Source: Sphingobium sp. (lineage in GTDB: Bacteria > Pseudomonadota > Alphaproteobacteria > Sphingomonadales > Sphingomonadaceae). From it: a stretch of DNA of 64,000 nt. The position numbers and the translations under genes are program-made. The notes under the pieces were generated by a model that worked only from the letters and a program-made list of their open reading frames with translations, had not been told where the DNA came from and did no database searches. Of this stretch, positions 62,203 through 64,000 are shown in pieces (the stretch's first letter is position 1; every line of letters starts with the position of its first letter). Where the stretch lies: NCBI RefSeq assembly GCF_003248505.1, contig NZ_QFOA01000008.1, positions 1-64,000 on the forward strand. Reading direction: 5' to 3'.

Positions 62203-63531
62203 CTAGGTCCGCTTGCCGCCGCGCGGCAGGATGAGGCAGATTTCCGCCCGCAGCCCGCCCTCCGGGCGGTTGGCGAGCGTCAGGCGACCGCCTTCGGCGG
62301 CAACGGTCTTGTGCACCACGGCAAGGCCAAGCCCAAGGCCATGCGTATTGCGTTGCCGCGCGTCGTCGAGGCGGGAAAAGGGCCGCAGCACCTCCTCCAG
62401 CCGGTCGCGCGGGATGCCGGGGCCATCGTCTTCGACCCGGATCAGCACTTCCTCGCCCTTCCGGTCGACCGATACGCGAGCGCGCTCGCCATAATGGAGT
62501 GCGTTCTCGATAAGGTTGCGCACCGCGCGGCGCAGCGACAGCGCGCGCACGTCCATTTCCAGATGGTCGAGCCCGTCATAGGTCACATCCTGGCCATGAT
62601 CCTGGAAGGCGTCGACGATGGTGGCCACCGTCACCGCAATGTCGGTACGGACGGGGGTTTCGGGATCCTGCTCCCCACCCAGATAGGGGAGCAGCGATTC
62701 GAGCATCGCCCCCATTTCCTCCAGGTCCTGGCCCATCGCCTCCTGCACTTCGGGATCGCGCACCGATTCGAGGCGCAGGCGCAGGCGCGACAGCGGGGTG
62801 CGCAGGTCGTGGCCGACCGCCGCGAGCGTTTCGGTGCGCTCGTCGATCAGGCGATGGATGCGCCCCTGCATCGCGTTGAAGGCGGTGATGAGGTTGCGCA
62901 CGTCGCTGGTGCCCGCTTCGGGGACGATGACTTCGGACCCGCGCCCGATCCGGTGCGTCGCATGGGTGAGATCGCGCAGCGGCGCGAGCGTGCGGCGGAT
63001 GAGCAGCCAGCCCGCGACAAGCAGCGCCAGCACCGGGATGAGCGCCATGCCCATGCGACCGATGGTGAAGGCCCATCTGCCGCCATTGTGGCGCATCCCG
63101 AAATAGAGCCAGCTTTCGTCGGGCAATTGCAGCCCGCCGTTGATTTCCGAATGCCGCCCCGGCGAGATGCGCAGCCACAGGCCCGATCGTTCCAGCCCCG
63201 GTTCCCACGTCACGATCTGCCGCCGCATCCGCTCCAGTTCGGGCGAGAGCGGCGGCGGGGGCGGTGCCGCCGGAGACCAGTGCACGTCATAGCGGTCGGT
63301 CGTGAGTTGAAGGCCAAGCGCGGGCCGTTCGTCGCGCGGCTGTTCGGCAAGCAGCTTGCGCGCGATGACGAGATGTTCGGCGAGCCGCCGGGCCTCGTCG
63401 TCCTGGAGCGAAAGCTGGCTCGCCCGTTCGTAGATGAGAGCGCCAACTGCGAATTCGAGCGTCACCGTCAGCAGGAGGATCGCGAAGAGACGGCCAAGAA
63501 GGCCGAGCGACCCTCTGAAATGCAGGTTCAA
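62203..63531 (-). CDS. Sensor histidine kinase, EnvZ-like
   Basis: A 442-residue kinase. Two membrane helices (about 12-32 and 158-178) flank a periplasmic sensor region, followed by HAMP (TLAPLRDLTHATHRIG), the phosphoacceptor H241 in AAVGHDLRTPLSRLR, and an HATPase domain with N box RNLIENALHYG and G boxes VEDDGPGIP and THGLGLGLAVV. The start is a TTG at 63531 overlapping the response regulator stop (TTGA), with GAGGT nine bases upstream. It is paired with the adjacent regulator gene. The signal is unknown. Confidence 0.91.
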   Translation of the reverse strand: MNLHFRGSLGLLGRLFAILLLTVTLEFAVGALIYERASQLSLQDDEARRLAEHLVIARKLLAEQPRDERPALGLQLTTDRYDVHWSPAAPPPPPLSPELERMRRQIVTWEPGLERSGLWLRISPGRHSEINGGLQLPDESWLYFGMRHNGGRWAFTIGRMGMALIPVLALLVAGWLLIRRTLAPLRDLTHATHRIGRGSEVIVPEAGTSDVRNLITAFNAMQGRIHRLIDERTETLAAVGHDLRTPLSRLRLRLESVRDPEVQEAMGQDLEEMGAMLESLLPYLGGEQDPETPVRTDIAVTVATIVDAFQDHGQDVTYDGLDHLEMDVRALSLRRAVRNLIENALHYGERARVSVDRKGEEVLIRVEDDGPGIPRDRLEEVLRPFSRLDDARQRNTHGLGLGLAVVHKTVAAEGGRLTLANRPEGGLRAEICLILPRGGKRT

Positions 63532-64000
63532 GCGCGCGTGACCTCGGCATTGAACATGTAGCCGACGCCGCGCACGGTGGTGATCGGCGCCCCATTGTCC
63601 TGCGTCGTGAGCTTGCGGCGCAGGCGGCTGACCAGCACGTCGATGCTGCGGTCGGAGCTGTCGCCCATCCGGGTGCGCGACAGTTCGATCAGGCGCTCGC
63701 GCGCGATCACGCGCTGCGGATGGCTGAGGAAGGAGCCGAGGAGGTCGAATTCCGCGCCGGTGAGTTCCACGACCGCGCCGGTGGGCGAGCGCAGTTCGCG
63801 GCGGGGGAAATTGACGCTCCATCCCTCGAAATGAGCTTCGCTCTCGCGATGGTCGTCCGGGCCGCGCTCCACGCCGACGCGGCGCAGGATGGCGCGGATG
63901 CGGGCGATGAGTTCGCGCGTGCCGAAAGGCTTGGGCAGATAATCGTCCGCCCCCAGTTCCAGACCCACGATGCGGTCGGTCTCGCTGCCCTTGGCGCTGA
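63528..64000 (-). CDS. OmpR-family response regulator, 5' end beyond the window
   Basis: The last 157 codons of a two-component regulator. The receiver C-terminus appears as SAKGSETDRIVGLELGADDYLPKPFGTREL, with the conserved Lys in PKPF, and the winged-helix output domain with ELTGAEFDLLGSFLSHPQRVIARERL and the recognition segment DRSIDVLVSRLRRKL. The aspartate phosphorylation site lies beyond the right edge. It overlaps the kinase gene by four bases. Confidence 0.95.
   Translation of the reverse strand, partial: SAKGSETDRIVGLELGADDYLPKPFGTRELIARIRAILRRVGVERGPDDHRESEAHFEGWSVNFPRRELRSPTGAVVELTGAEFDLLGSFLSHPQRVIARERLIELSRTRMGDSSDRSIDVLVSRLRRKLTTQDNGAPITTVRGVGYMFNAEVTRA

Overview
The window is GC-rich, densely packed chromosomal DNA from an alphaproteobacterium, most likely a member of the Sphingomonadales (Sphingomonas/Sphingobium-like). 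The main pointers are a PhoK-type Sphingomonas alkaline phosphatase with every catalytic residue in register, the alphaproteobacterial order argS - SPOR protein - nagZ - scpA - scpB - tatABC, a Suv3-like helicase / S4 protein / 7Fe ferredoxin / CarD block, an entericidin-type lipoprotein, and a two-armed repeat of a type common in sphingomonad genomes. I saw no tRNA, rRNA, CRISPR array, insertion sequence or prophage gene. This is core genome rather than an accessory island.

Layout from the left. A nucleotidyltransferase-like gene is cut by the left edge. A glycine cleavage operon (gcvT-gcvH-gcvPA-gcvPB plus a DUF938 methyltransferase, minus strand) sits under a tandem glycine riboswitch at 5531-5727. 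Next come dgt and a TPR/SPOR protein. Positions 9074-27729 hold the complete division and cell-wall (dcw) cluster on the minus strand, read as mraZ, rsmH, ftsL, ftsI, murE, murF, mraY, murD, ftsW, murG, murC, a 65-residue unknown, murB, ddl, ftsQ, ftsA, ftsZ. Most of these genes overlap by 1-8 bases, ftsZ is followed by an intrinsic terminator, and mraZ is preceded by a candidate promoter with a 10-bp-period TGGGN array typical of MraZ operators.

Upstream of dcw lie two membrane-protein genes of unknown role, a CysK-type synthase, a SleB-family cell wall hydrolase and a 42-residue entericidin gene with unusual hairpins in front of it. Then follow tatABC, scpAB, nagZ, an FtsN-like SPOR protein, argS and a lipoprotein (all minus), and ispH-thrB-rnhA (plus). 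After a nucleotidyltransferase and an M23 endopeptidase come the helicase, S4 protein, fdxA and carD (plus). The right third holds a secreted hydroxyisourate hydrolase, a half-length asparaginase, proC, ybjN, ubiK, tspO, an RND efflux pump with its adaptor, tlyA, a DsbD-type reductase, phoK, an EpsC-type serine acetyltransferase, and an EnvZ/OmpR-type two-component system cut by the right edge.

Functionally the window is dominated by envelope building and division: precursor synthesis (MurB-G, Ddl, MraY), septal polymerisation (FtsW/FtsI), divisome scaffolding (FtsZ/A/Q/L, SPOR proteins), wall remodelling and recycling (SleB, M23, NagZ), protein export (Tat) and chromosome condensation (ScpAB). 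The gcv operon supplies one-carbon units. The most interesting unexplained items are the 65-residue protein inside dcw, the hairpin pair and stress-type promoter around the entericidin gene, the repeat pair upstream of argS, and repeated TTG starts that overlap the previous stop codon.
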